From Porphyromonadaceae bacterium FC4 (GTDB lineage Bacteria > Bacteroidota > Bacteroidia > Bacteroidales > Porphyromonadaceae): a stretch of DNA of 64,000 nt. The stretch covers positions 1,470,254-1,534,253 of the forward strand of contig LT635553.1 of the NCBI GenBank assembly GCA_900120395.1. Direction: 5' to 3'. Numbering within the stretch: position 1 is the stretch's first letter; every line of letters starts with the position of its first letter. Positions 44,771 through 54,405 of this stretch are shown here, piece after piece. The position numbers and the translations under genes were made by a program. The notes beneath the pieces are model-generated. The model was given only the letters and a program-made list of their open reading frames with translations, had not been told where the DNA came from and ran no database searches.

Positions 44771-44874
44771 CCCATTTTCCCATGAACTCTCCCCTCTACT
44801 TTTTCAGAGAGAACAAGGTACGCTCTACTCGAACCACCGCTAACGGGATTCGTCCTTTAGCATAGAAAAAATTG

Positions 44875-45380
44875 GGTCTGTAGACCCCGACAAACGTCAG
44901 GGTCACACGGCAATAACCCAGGGTCAAAGTGACGATAGGAGCGCATGACCCTGGAGATACGAGCTCTCTCAAAAAAGGTGACCCCGACGGATGTCGGGGT
45001 CGTAGAGCATAGCCCAGGGTCAGAGCGACGTCAGGAGCGTCTGACCCTGGGAAAGAAAGTCGACAAGGAACACGACTCCGACGAACGTTGGAGTCGTACC
45101 AGCAGATGACGTGGTGCGACCCCGACGTGCGTCGGGGTCGGGAATAAAACCCGGATCGGTTACCCCGGGTCAGAGCTCCGAAGGAGCGTCTGACCCGGGG
45201 CTACACTGTACGACCCCTTCCGGGGTCGTCTTTCGTCGTCCGGAGGTGACCCCGACGGATGTCGGGGTCGTAGAGCATAGCCCAGGGTCAGAGCGACGTC
45301 AGGAGCGTCTGACTCTGGGAAAGAAAGTCGACAAGGAACACGACTCCGACGAACGTTGGAGTCGTACCATCAGACGTCAG
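44875..45380. repeat. G+C-rich ordered hairpin cluster C
   Basis: The same family as clusters A and B. A direct duplication of about 132 bp beginning GGTGACCCCGACGGATGTCG occurs at 44977-45111 and 45245-45375. Between them lie the GCGACCCCGACG..CGTCGGGGTCG stem (about 45116-45141) and the nested stem at 45163-45200. That stem has outer arms as in A and B, but its core reads CAGAGCTCCGAAGGAGCGTC, the reverse complement of the core in cluster B. It lies about 165 bp from double-hairpin repeat copy 6. No gene is supported. Confidence 0.8.
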
Positions 45381-45545
45381 TGTCAGCAGACCAGCCGTTG
45401 TGAGAAAAGAGCGAATCCAACACTCCACATGCACTTTTTGATCAGACAGCAATGTTTTTGACCGAATCAGCCCTCTACCCTTACCCTACTAGGAAAATCA
45501 CATCAACAAAGACCTCGTTTTTTATTGCTCGGATCACTGTGAAAA

Positions 45546-45632
45546 ATTTGACGGATAGAAGGGAAAAGTTTCCAGTAGGGAAGAGAACGATTTGACGGAT
45601 AGAAGAGATCTGTTTCCAGTAGGAAACTTTTT
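45546..45632 (+). repeat. Double-hairpin dispersed repeat, copy 6
   Basis: Units at 45546 and 45590 (44 bp apart) with TTTGACGGATAGAAG heads. The first hairpin is TTTCC-AGTA-GGGAA, where a G-T wobble keeps the pairing. The second is GTTTCC-AGTA-GGAAAC plus five Ts. Outer flank TATCTATTTGTATATCAAT (about 45664-45682) is shared with copy 1 in the matching relative position. Confidence 0.87.
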
Positions 45633-45795
45633 GCGATCAGGCTCCTCACCTTTTCTCAATCATATCTATTTGTATATCAATGATATGCGCAACCGGCATC
45701 TTTGATCGGGCTTCATCGGGATCGGGAACAGAAGCCAAAAGAACACAAGCTTACGCTACTCTACCTCAATACGTCACAGCCACCTGGATCCGAAA

Positions 45796-45839
45796 ATCCA
45801 CAGTGGAGTCTCAAATAGCGAGAAAGCTCCACCGTGGAT
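45796..45839. repeat. Inverted repeat downstream of the TlpA-like gene
   Basis: ATCCACAGTGGAG (45796-45808) and CTCCACCGTGGAT (45827-45839) form a 13-bp stem with one mismatch and an 18-nt loop, about 110 bp past the TlpA-like stop. It may end the leftward SusC operon, though no T-run is obvious. The remainder of 45640-45945 shows nothing else I can support. Confidence 0.5.
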
Positions 45840-45945
45840 CTCTAATACGTGCTCCCTTATCGACTACGGGACTTGGTCTAGTGCCGGACTCCCGTCACAT
45901 CGATCGGGTCAGGGCGGTTGCACGTTTTGCACACGTCCGGTGCGG

Positions 45946-47121
45946 TTACTTCACATGCTCAGCGACTGCGTCCAGGATATCTTCACCTCGCAGATCGCGT
46001 GCCAAGATCTTCCCCTCTTTGTCAATGAGGTAGATCTGAGGGATCCCGGTGATGTTGTAGGCATCGAAGGTTTTTTGCCTAACTTCATCCGACATAAGGA
46101 TGTGCTCCCATACAGCGCCATCTTCATCGATGGCTTTCAGCCAGTCGTCACGCTTGAAGTCACTGGACACACCGAGGATGGTAAAGCCCTTGTCCTTGTA
46201 TTCGTTGTAGGCCTTCAGCAGCTCCGGCGTCTCTGCCCGGCACCAGCCACAGTGAGAGGCCCAGAAGTCTATCAATACATAGTACTTACCTCGGAAGTCC
46301 GTGAGGTGCACGGTATCTCCGTCGGGTGTCTCGCCCCAGATATCAGGCGCCGTAGCACCGATGACCGTCTTCTCAGCCTTCTCCAGGGTGTCCTGCATCC
46401 TGGAGTAGTAGGCACTTGCCTTGGCATCCTCGTCAAAGCGCTTCAGTGCTTCACGGAAGTTGCTGATGTCCTCATCGGTCCGTATCGGGGTGCGCATGAA
46501 GGAATAGGTGTAGTAGAGATAAATCCCAAAAAGGTCGGTCCGTTGCTCCTTGAGCAGACCATTTCTCCACTCAATGACACGGGTCCGCCCCGCTTCCTCT
46601 TGCTCCGGTATCACCTCGTTATTCAGGCGCTCCATCTCTTCCTTATCCCCTCTGTCGCGAGCTTCATAAAAAAGAGCATAGAGAGAGTCGAGCTGACTCT
46701 GATCGGCGAGCTCATCTTTCTTGAGGATAAACGCTTGGTACTCCTCATCGACGGGGTTGTCCTTGAGGATTGCTTTGTCGTCAGAAGTCCAGGTGAGCTT
46801 GTTGACCCCTTTGGTCAAAAAGACGATTTTGCCTCTCTCGAGTGCCTCCTGTATCTTCTCTCGGCTGGCAGGAGCAATGAAGTATATCGAAGCTCCGATG
46901 GAGTCGTTTTCGTACTCGATCGTGCCATCCTCACCCACCGGGATGGTGTCCAGCTGGCGTATAAATTTGTAGTGCTCATCAACGACATCATAGAGGTAGA
47001 GCTCTCCGACATCCTGTGCCGAACCTACAATGCGGATCGAGTCACTCTGCTGCTCCTGCTTGGTACAGGCTGCGAAGCCTACCAGCAGAGCCATCACAAG
47101 GAGGTATGCATATTTCTTCAT
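45946..47121 (-). CDS. TlpA/ResA-like thiol-disulfide oxidoreductase lipoprotein
   Basis: 391 aa. Lipoprotein signal (LVGFAA-C) and an N-terminal DUF4369-like beta domain (SIRIVGSAQDVGELYLYDVVDE). A helical middle region precedes a C-terminal AhpC/TSA-thioredoxin domain (DTVHLTDFRGKYYVLIDFWA) with active site CGWC in SHCGWCRAETPELLKAYNEY (about C290/C293), GVSSDFKRDDWLKAI and the cis-Pro region TGIPQIYLIDKEGKIL. It would reduce or exchange periplasmic disulfides. It is the last gene of the SusC-SusD operon. Confidence 0.9.
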   Translation of the reverse strand: MKKYAYLLVMALLVGFAACTKQEQQSDSIRIVGSAQDVGELYLYDVVDEHYKFIRQLDTIPVGEDGTIEYENDSIGASIYFIAPASREKIQEALERGKIVFLTKGVNKLTWTSDDKAILKDNPVDEEYQAFILKKDELADQSQLDSLYALFYEARDRGDKEEMERLNNEVIPEQEEAGRTRVIEWRNGLLKEQRTDLFGIYLYYTYSFMRTPIRTDEDISNFREALKRFDEDAKASAYYSRMQDTLEKAEKTVIGATAPDIWGETPDGDTVHLTDFRGKYYVLIDFWASHCGWCRAETPELLKAYNEYKDKGFTILGVSSDFKRDDWLKAIDEDGAVWEHILMSDEVRQKTFDAYNITGIPQIYLIDKEGKILARDLRGEDILDAVAEHVK

Positions 47122-47163
47122 ATCGTTTTTGTCTCTTTTGTATTGGGTGAATGTGTCTGTTTT

Positions 47164-48843
47164 TTAGATGAATCCTATGGACTTGATCGGACCGTAGCCC
47201 TTGTATACCTGCACGGAGGGGTACAGCTTATCCTCTGCCTCGATACTTCCGGTATTGTCCAGCTGGAGGACGACAAGCTCACCCTGATCTGCACCGATGG
47301 TAAAGCCTACTGCCAATGTCTGCCCAAAGGGATGCCCGTATCTCTTCTCGGCTTCTCCCTCCTCGTCAAATCCCTGGTAGCCCTGCACAGCCATGCGTAG
47401 TGCAGTAATGGTAGCACCGGGCGTATCATGCGTATAGATCGGCGTAGAGCTGCCGGTAGCGAGATCGTGACGGTAGACCGTATTGCCATCGGCATAAAAT
47501 AGGATGTACGCATACTGTGGGCCGGTGGTCATGAGGGTATGCTCATTCACATTAGCCGGTTTTGGGAAACTGTACACCTGTCCCATGGGTGCCTCTTTCT
47601 GAAACTTGCTGGCGTGGATCTCACGGCTCCGAATGGTATAGACATGGGATTCTGTGTCATCGATCATATAGGCATACAGGATGTAGGCAGCCCAGGGCAT
47701 CGTACCGGAGGAACCATAAAAGTAGCCGTCAAACATATCCACGAGCTTGTACTGGGTGGGGATGTTGTAGGGGGAGACTACATTGTCCTCATCGTCGCGA
47801 ATCTTGGTGATAGGTGCTGATCCGGGGGCAGCATCTTTTGCAAACATATCTTGCCAAGCCATGTAGCCGGAAGACTCCGTTATAACGAATCGATGAGAGG
47901 CGCTGTCGTAACCCACTCCGTACTTGGCACCAACCGTCAAGTTGCTGATGTAGGTCTCACCCGGCAAGTCCTCAGCATCGGGAGTTGATCTGTAGAACGC
48001 TGCACCGTACGCATTGTTGGTAAAGACATTCCCCTTGGAAGCGAAAATCACACCCTCATTCCCGGCACCAAAGTGTACATCCTTGGGATCAAAGTTCGAC
48101 AACTCGGCACCACTGATGAGTCCCTTCCAGGGAACAGCCAGGCGAAAGCCCTCGGTAGGTATGATCAGTCCTGAAGCGGTGAGATCGGTAGTGCGGACAT
48201 AGAGCTGACTCGCATAGGCTTTTTGGAAGCCACCACCGGTGAATGCATCCTGGCGAACATTGAGTCCCAGGGGCTCTCCCTTGAGTATCTTGCCGGACTC
48301 CTGGGAGTAGGCATCGGGAGTGTTGATCGTATTGCCATCGTCGTACTCCACGGTACCGATCTCCGAGTGTCCATCCCGGGCATGCAGGATCGCCCAGGCA
48401 TAGGAGAAAGGATTGGTCAGCACCAATTCCGAGTTTCTCAGAGTAAGGGTACCATTTGTCTTGTCTGTGACGTACAGACGGATGTAGTATACATCAGGAA
48501 GGGGGGTTGACTCATCGTTCGGATCAAGATTGAAGGTCAGGACAGGATCCGTACCTACCAGCGTCCCTTTTGCTTCTCCATGAGTCGGATTATTGGGATT
48601 GATGTACCACTCGTACTCCAGGTCATGCTGCTTTCCTGATGGAGTGGTGATCGTCGGTGTGATCTCGAAGGTAGTTGGTGAAAAAGGCTTACGGGTACGA
48701 AACTGCGCATCGAGCTTGACCTGAATATCCTCAATGCTTTCGTCGTAGACGCTATTGCCTAGATCCTTATAGCAGGAGCTGAAGAAAAAGGTGAGCGAAG
48801 CAATAAGCAGCGCACGATATATCATGGGTGTTGTAACTTTCAT
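47164..48843 (-). CDS. PKD-like family lipoprotein
   Basis: 559 aa. Lipoprotein signal (TFFFSS-C) and an N-terminal PKD-like region (about 40-140, TPTITTPSGKQHDLEYEWYINP, VYYIRLYVTDKTNGTL). A long beta-propeller-like part follows with repeated short beta motifs (SYAWAILHARDGHSEIG, YILYAYMIDDTESHVYTIR, YAYILFYADGNTVYRHDL). Members of this family are usually encoded next to SusC/SusD and DUF4843 genes and are presumed surface-exposed ligand-binding lipoproteins. It lies 50 bp after the DUF4843 gene. Function unknown. Confidence 0.8.
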   Translation of the reverse strand: MKVTTPMIYRALLIASLTFFFSSCYKDLGNSVYDESIEDIQVKLDAQFRTRKPFSPTTFEITPTITTPSGKQHDLEYEWYINPNNPTHGEAKGTLVGTDPVLTFNLDPNDESTPLPDVYYIRLYVTDKTNGTLTLRNSELVLTNPFSYAWAILHARDGHSEIGTVEYDDGNTINTPDAYSQESGKILKGEPLGLNVRQDAFTGGGFQKAYASQLYVRTTDLTASGLIIPTEGFRLAVPWKGLISGAELSNFDPKDVHFGAGNEGVIFASKGNVFTNNAYGAAFYRSTPDAEDLPGETYISNLTVGAKYGVGYDSASHRFVITESSGYMAWQDMFAKDAAPGSAPITKIRDDEDNVVSPYNIPTQYKLVDMFDGYFYGSSGTMPWAAYILYAYMIDDTESHVYTIRSREIHASKFQKEAPMGQVYSFPKPANVNEHTLMTTGPQYAYILFYADGNTVYRHDLATGSSTPIYTHDTPGATITALRMAVQGYQGFDEEGEAEKRYGHPFGQTLAVGFTIGADQGELVVLQLDNTGSIEAEDKLYPSVQVYKGYGPIKSIGFI

Positions 48844-48893
48844 AACTCTACTCTTTATTTTATAGGATGGTCATGTGACTATCATCACAGGGC

Positions 48894-49706
48894 TCAGGGC
48901 TCAGGAAAGGTAACCGGAGTACCATCGGCCTCCATAAGGGGTGCCCCGGGGTGGGCATCGTTGTACTCTTTGAGAGCATCGGCATAATAAGAAAGGTTCT
49001 CTCCAAGACCGTAGCCCCACCCCTCTCCATCGTAGCCAATCTTGGTATAGTAGGCGTGAAAGAAAATGGGGAACGAGGGGTCGTCATTGATGAGCGCCAA
49101 GCGGAGCTTCATGGGTCCGAACTTTCCCAGCTTGGACTCAAAGAGCTGGACAAACTCATCCCAAGTCATGAGTCCGTCAAGCTGTGAGGGAAGCTGTGCG
49201 ATATCCTGAATACCAATGACAAGGGACTGGCGCTCCTTGGTCCCGGCAACGACATCGCTCTTGTCGTAGTCTATGGTGACTTTTCCGGCATAGCGGGTCT
49301 CCATCTTGGCAGGCTTGCCGACGTGCACCGAGAAGACAACACTCTTCTCCCCGGCAGGGATCACCACTTCGTCCGGCAGGGTAACGTCCGGTAGCTCGTA
49401 GCCGTCAAGGGGCTCCAGCTTGAGCTTTACCTTTAGGGGCTTAGCCTGTACCGGTCCCTCTATCAGCAGGGACAGCTGAGACTCGGGATAGGTGATATCA
49501 AAGGTCTGCTGCTCGGTATAATACTGGAACAGATCCGTTATGCTAAAAAGGAAGTTGTAGCCATCGGACCAATTGTCATCACCGCTTCGCTCTCTGAAGT
49601 TGACCCCTACCTCTCCGGAGAATGTGGGAACTTCTTGCTGACTACACCCGACGAGCGTGCTAGCGGCTAATAGCGCGACTAAAAATAGACTATATCTCTT
49701 TTTCAT
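48894..49706 (-). CDS. DUF4843-type lipoprotein
   Basis: 270 aa with lipobox STLVG-C. A beta-rich Ig-like region (FSITDLFQYYTEQQTFDITY, VVIPAGEKSVVFSVHVGKPAKMETRYAGKVTIDYDKSDVV) is followed by a helical C-terminus (DGLMTWDEFVQLFESKLGKFGPMKLRLALI). This fits the DUF4843 family, which I know as a constant neighbour of SusD and PKD-like lipoproteins. It starts 13 bp after the SusD stop. Probably a surface lipoprotein of the uptake complex. Confidence 0.8.
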   Translation of the reverse strand: MKKRYSLFLVALLAASTLVGCSQQEVPTFSGEVGVNFRERSGDDNWSDGYNFLFSITDLFQYYTEQQTFDITYPESQLSLLIEGPVQAKPLKVKLKLEPLDGYELPDVTLPDEVVIPAGEKSVVFSVHVGKPAKMETRYAGKVTIDYDKSDVVAGTKERQSLVIGIQDIAQLPSQLDGLMTWDEFVQLFESKLGKFGPMKLRLALINDDPSFPIFFHAYYTKIGYDGEGWGYGLGENLSYYADALKEYNDAHPGAPLMEADGTPVTFPEP

Positions 49707-49719
49707 CTCTCAATCCTTA

Positions 49720-51165
49720 TTACTTTTCAAAACCACCATAGATTATCTCATTCTCCGGGAGAGAGAAGCGGTAGTGCTTCTCAGTCATCTTTTTAACCGG
49801 TGAAAATAGGAATGTCTCGTATCCCAAGCGCTTGTAGAAGTACCAGAGTTGCCCTTCGGCATACATTTCCTTTCGGTACTCTTTCTCAATATTCTCTTGC
49901 TTTTCAGAGGGGCTCGCAAAAGTAGACAGCGTAGTCAATCCTCTCGCTTTCCGGATGGTATTGAGATACTTGGTGCTGAGCTCCATATCGTCCTCACACT
50001 CCGAAGCGATGTAATACATCTCAGCCAGCCTTATCAGTGGCATAGTGTTATTCAGAGATCCGGCGCTGTTCTTCTGCTCGTACTTCTTGGTCATAGTGTT
50101 TGTAGAGGTGATCGTAAATCCGCCTCGGTCACTCAGTCGGATATCGTTAGCTCCATCCTTTGCCACATCAAACATCTCATAGAGCCTGTCCTTCTCACCG
50201 GCGGCATACCACGCCCACTGGGTCAGGAGGAAATCAGCCCTCACCTGATTGGGGAACGTATTTTGGTCCATACTCAGCGCAAAGACCAGCTCCGTCGACA
50301 GCAAACGGTCGCTACTATTATCCGTGACCGGACTAAATACCGGGCTACCATCTTCGTGCTTGGCATTGATGACCTCCAGTGCTTTTTGCTTGGCTTTATC
50401 CTTTTCACCCATCCAGAGGTATGCTCGAGCCATCGTAGCTTTTACCGCCATGAGGTTCATACGCTTGGATCTCCTGCGCAAGAAAGGATCGGCGATCTCG
50501 CCCTGCATCCCACTCTCGTACTTAATGTTGAGTGCATCATTCTTGAGGAGCTTCTCTGCTTCCGTAAGGTCCAGGATGATCCTTTCAGCCACTTCCTTTG
50601 CAGAGAGGAGTTTTTTATCATCTCTATTAGCTTCCGTCCGGTAGGGCAGCGTGAGGGAGTTGGGGTCGTCCTTGTAGATCGGACCGAACATCCGGAGCAG
50701 GTCGAGGTACAAAAAGCCTCTCAGCCCCAGTGCTTCACCCTTGATCAGGTCATGGTATCCCTCGGTCCGGATCACCGCCCCATTCTTCTCAATATTATCG
50801 AGAAGGTTATTGAGATTTGCCAGGACGTTGTAGGTATCGTTCCAAAAGTTGTTGGTGTAGGCGACCGTATTATCTGAGTTTACATCAAACTGGTAGAAGT
50901 TTTCGTCTCCAAACCTAGGCACATTTTCTCCCGGCACATACCGCTGGGCTAGGATATCGATGAAGCCATAGGTCAGCTCCTTTCCATACAGAGTTGGTTT
51001 AGACATGTTGATGTAGAGTCCGGTCAGAGCTTCCTTGAATCCCTGTTCATTCTTAAACACTTCATCATCCTCTACATTCACCTTAGGCTTCACGTCCAGC
51101 CAATTGGTACAGCCCATCATGGTGAGTAAGCCGAGCAGGGCTATGATATTGATTCTCTTATTCAT
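49720..51165 (-). CDS. RagB/SusD family nutrient-uptake lipoprotein
   Basis: 481 aa with lipobox LLTMMG-C. TPR-type helices typical of SusD are seen: ALTGLYINMSKPTLYGKELTYG, YHDLIKGEALGLRGFLYLDLLRMFGPI, LNLMAVKATMARAYLWMGEKDKAKQKALEVI and PLIRLAEMYYIASE near the C-terminal third. It forms the lid over the SusC channel and binds substrate at the cell surface. It lies 21 bp after the SusC stop. No adjacent glycoside hydrolase is present, so a peptide-type ligand (as for RagAB) is as likely as a glycan. Confidence 0.93.
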   Translation of the reverse strand: MNKRINIIALLGLLTMMGCTNWLDVKPKVNVEDDEVFKNEQGFKEALTGLYINMSKPTLYGKELTYGFIDILAQRYVPGENVPRFGDENFYQFDVNSDNTVAYTNNFWNDTYNVLANLNNLLDNIEKNGAVIRTEGYHDLIKGEALGLRGFLYLDLLRMFGPIYKDDPNSLTLPYRTEANRDDKKLLSAKEVAERIILDLTEAEKLLKNDALNIKYESGMQGEIADPFLRRRSKRMNLMAVKATMARAYLWMGEKDKAKQKALEVINAKHEDGSPVFSPVTDNSSDRLLSTELVFALSMDQNTFPNQVRADFLLTQWAWYAAGEKDRLYEMFDVAKDGANDIRLSDRGGFTITSTNTMTKKYEQKNSAGSLNNTMPLIRLAEMYYIASECEDDMELSTKYLNTIRKARGLTTLSTFASPSEKQENIEKEYRKEMYAEGQLWYFYKRLGYETFLFSPVKKMTEKHYRFSLPENEIIYGGFEK

Positions 51166-51186
51166 GATTCTGATGCTATTGTTTCG

Positions 51187-54100
51187 TTAGAATGTTAGGT
51201 TTATTGAGCAAGACGCCTGACGAGACATCGGGTAGGTGATTCCTCGCTCAACCTGTACGGTTGAGAGCCTGAAAAGATCCTCCACGTACAGCCCTATAGA
51301 GCCGCTCGTGATGTGCATTTTCTGCAACCACTTATGGCGGCTGCCCTCCAGCCTGTACTGTAGCGACAGCATGTTGAGCATGAGTTCGTCATCGTTCATG
51401 ATGAATCGTGTCGATGCATAGGTCTGCGACCCATTGACATCCTTGCTCACAGCCTTGAAGCGTGCTACATCTCCCGGTTTTTCCCATCGATCGGTATAGG
51501 CACGTCTGTCGACGTTGTACCGGAGGTCCGCATTCTCCACTTTATCCACCAGGGTACGGTTGTACATCTTACCTCCCATCCTATAGCGTGCCGCCAGAGT
51601 GACGGTGAGGGGGCCCCAGTTGAGGTTGGTACTGAGTGTCCCGATCAGCTTCGGTTCGACATCACCGGCAGGGATCATATCTACCGGGTCCCAGGTACTG
51701 GTTCTCTTGCCATCCCGGGACAAAAATACTTCCCTACCCGTCTGCGGATCTATACCCAGAGACTGCACTGCCCAGATCATGGATTGTGAGTAGCCCTCTT
51801 CATACCTAGGCATGGGGCGGGACAGCTTGTTGGGATTATCGGGGTCTGCCTTGAGCATCGCCTCATTCCTCACCTTGAGGGCGTTGGATATTTGCTCGAT
51901 ACGGTTCTTGTTATGGCTGCCGGTAGCCACTATGTTCCAGTTGAGTCGCTTGCTGGGGATGTTGATCGGCATCAGACGCAGGGTAAACTCATACCCCTTG
52001 TTCGAGATATTACCGAGGTTATCCTTCACAGTTGGGAAGCCCACAGAGGGCGGGAGGGAAAAGTCCAGGATGGTATTTTTCGTAAACTTGTTGTAGTACT
52101 CCAGCCGTCCGCTAAGGAGACTCTTCCAGAGCGTGAAGTCCAGTCCGACGTTGAAGGCATCTGTTGTCTGCCACTTCAGGTCCGGGTTACCCAGTCCGAT
52201 CATCTCGGTACCAACCACGTCAGAGCTGTCGTAGATACGCATCATCCCGTCGTAGGTGTACATCCTCAGCGCCTGATAGGGCGAGAAGCCTTGTGTACCG
52301 GTGATACCGTAGGTGACTCTAAAGACAAGCTCGTCGACAAAGCCAGCCTTCTGGATCCACTCTTCACGGTCAAGGTTCCACCGCAGACCGGCGGACCAGA
52401 AGGGAGCAAAGCGGTTGTTTCGTCCAAACTCCGACGAAGCATCGAGGCGGACGTTCAGGTCTGCCGCATACTTCATATCGTAGGTATAGCTCCCGGTGAG
52501 GTTTGCACCGATAGCCCGCACCGTCCGCTCATCGCCATGGGCACTTTGTGGCACGGCTCCCAGGTAGATCTCATCCATATTGTCGTTCGGGAATCCCGTC
52601 TGGTAGAGCCCCGCTGTGTGGTAGACATCCTCTCGGACATTATACCGTGCAAAAGCGGAGACAAAGTGCTTATCCTTAAACATGTCGTTGTACGACGCCG
52701 TGAAGCTCACGTCGTACCCGGAGCGCTTGGTGCTGGTCCAGTCGTACGACCCCTTGCGGGAGACGTCCACTTCCTTGATGAAGTCGGAGTGGTTTGCGGA
52801 CTTAAAGATATCCGTAGAGGAGTTGGATTTGGTCAGGTTCAAGTCCATGGAGAGTCTCACCTGGTCAATCGGCAGGTACTCTACCCGCATGGCATTTCTT
52901 ACCTCAAAACTGCTGTTCTGATCCTTACTCTTGTACAGGGTATTGTAGAGTGGGTTGCCGATATTGTTCCCCACGCCATAGCCTCTAGAGCTACCGGTAT
53001 CGTAGATCATCGTGACCTCCTCCAGGTAGCGAGGTATGCTGCCATCGGGGTTGTGCTTACGGTAGTAGGGGTTGATGAGGGTATACTCTCGGAAAGAACC
53101 ATAGGGAGACGTACGGTCACTCACCGTATGGTCGGCATAGAGGATATTGGTAAGCAGCACCTTACCCTGTCTGTAGCGTAGGTCTATACTTCCCGACTTG
53201 CCATACACTCCGGTGCCTTTCATCACACCGGGTGCGGTGTCGATACCCGCATATATCTTGTACCTCAGCTCCTGGGTTCCTCCCTCCACGCTCAGCCCAT
53301 GTCTGTGGCTAAAGGCAGTCTGCACCGGCTCCGACAGCCAGTACGTATCCACCCCTCTGAGCACCTCGAGCTGTTTTTTCTTATACTGCTCCAGTTGCGT
53401 CATCGTGTACTGGGGCGTGTAGTAGGGATCGTAGATACCGGCACGCTTCTCGAGCTCCAGCTTTTCGCGTGCATTCACGAGGTGGTAGTCACGCAGGTCG
53501 GGCACTTCCAGCTTGTAGTTGCCGTTATAGGTTACGCGGATGGTCCCAGTCTCCGGAGCCTTAGTCTCGACCACCACGACACCATTGGATGCCTGCGCAC
53601 CATAGATCACCATGGCTGCCGCATCCTTGAGTATCGTGATGCTCTCGATGAGCTCGGGGTTAAGGTCCATGATCTTCGTGACCGACACACCTATGATTCC
53701 ATCGAGCACGAAAAGAGGCTGATTCGGGCGCGTATCCAGGTCACCACGTAGGTAGACCTTGTCGTCTAGGGAGTAGTCACCCATACTTGCCTGTCCGCGC
53801 ATATTGAAGTCGGGCAGACCACTTGGGTTGGCACCCACGGTCAGGCGATCACTACCGATCCTGAAGCCCGGATCCAGTAGCTCTAGAGCCTTCAGGACGT
53901 TACCCGAGGTCACCTTGGAGATGTCTTCGCCCTTGATCTGGTTGACACTACCGGTAAATCCCTCCTTACGGCGCTGAAACATACCGGTCACCACCACTTC
54001 CTCAAGCACATCCACATCCTCCACAAGCACGACTTTCATGACGGTGTCCTTGACCACCTTTCGCTCCAGCGGCTTGAACCCGATGTACGAAAAGATCAAC

Positions 54101-54405
54101 ACACTTCCCTCCTTGACTTCATCGGGAGCTTTGTAGTAAAACTCCCCCCTTTCGTTAGTCGTGAAGCCCAGACTCGTCCCTTTGATACGGATGGTGACCC
54201 CCGGGATGGGCTCACCGTCTTTGTCCAAGACCTTACCACTAATGACTAATCGCGTCGTTGGCTCCTGGATCTCCTCGACCATCGACCGATCAGGCGCAGC
54301 GCTGGCACCCAAGGAGACACCGAGCATAAGAAGCATACAAGCCAACATGGATATTCGCCTGCATGATCTTGAGATGCATTGATTCTTTTCACCCATAGTG
54401 TTCAC
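51187..54405 (-). CDS. SusC/RagA family TonB-linked outer membrane protein
   Basis: 1072 aa. A signal peptide (SMLACMLLMLGVSLGASAAP) precedes the carboxypeptidase-like N-domain (LVISGKVLDKDGEPIPGVTIRIKGT, SVLIFSYIGF), TonB box region VLEEVVVTGM, plug domain (LFVLDGIIGVSVTKIMDLNPELIESITILKDAAAMVIYGAQASNGVVVVETK) and a 22-strand-type barrel ending SCSINLTF. It imports a ligand across the outer membrane using TonB energy, with the SusD protein encoded just downstream. It heads a five-gene leftward operon ending in a TlpA-like gene. Confidence 0.95.
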   Translation of the reverse strand: MNTMGEKNQCISRSCRRISMLACMLLMLGVSLGASAAPDRSMVEEIQEPTTRLVISGKVLDKDGEPIPGVTIRIKGTSLGFTTNERGEFYYKAPDEVKEGSVLIFSYIGFKPLERKVVKDTVMKVVLVEDVDVLEEVVVTGMFQRRKEGFTGSVNQIKGEDISKVTSGNVLKALELLDPGFRIGSDRLTVGANPSGLPDFNMRGQASMGDYSLDDKVYLRGDLDTRPNQPLFVLDGIIGVSVTKIMDLNPELIESITILKDAAAMVIYGAQASNGVVVVETKAPETGTIRVTYNGNYKLEVPDLRDYHLVNAREKLELEKRAGIYDPYYTPQYTMTQLEQYKKKQLEVLRGVDTYWLSEPVQTAFSHRHGLSVEGGTQELRYKIYAGIDTAPGVMKGTGVYGKSGSIDLRYRQGKVLLTNILYADHTVSDRTSPYGSFREYTLINPYYRKHNPDGSIPRYLEEVTMIYDTGSSRGYGVGNNIGNPLYNTLYKSKDQNSSFEVRNAMRVEYLPIDQVRLSMDLNLTKSNSSTDIFKSANHSDFIKEVDVSRKGSYDWTSTKRSGYDVSFTASYNDMFKDKHFVSAFARYNVREDVYHTAGLYQTGFPNDNMDEIYLGAVPQSAHGDERTVRAIGANLTGSYTYDMKYAADLNVRLDASSEFGRNNRFAPFWSAGLRWNLDREEWIQKAGFVDELVFRVTYGITGTQGFSPYQALRMYTYDGMMRIYDSSDVVGTEMIGLGNPDLKWQTTDAFNVGLDFTLWKSLLSGRLEYYNKFTKNTILDFSLPPSVGFPTVKDNLGNISNKGYEFTLRLMPINIPSKRLNWNIVATGSHNKNRIEQISNALKVRNEAMLKADPDNPNKLSRPMPRYEEGYSQSMIWAVQSLGIDPQTGREVFLSRDGKRTSTWDPVDMIPAGDVEPKLIGTLSTNLNWGPLTVTLAARYRMGGKMYNRTLVDKVENADLRYNVDRRAYTDRWEKPGDVARFKAVSKDVNGSQTYASTRFIMNDDELMLNMLSLQYRLEGSRHKWLQKMHITSGSIGLYVEDLFRLSTVQVERGITYPMSRQASCSINLTF

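Noticed and set aside
45940-47400. Long rightward open frame (486 codons) opposite the TlpA-like gene
   Set aside because: The leftward frame encodes a clear lipoprotein with a CGWC thioredoxin site; the rightward frame is its antisense shadow in G+C-biased DNA.
51892-53181. 429-codon rightward frame inside the SusC gene
   Set aside because: It lies fully antisense to a SusC gene with intact domains and shows no signal, domain or ribosome site.
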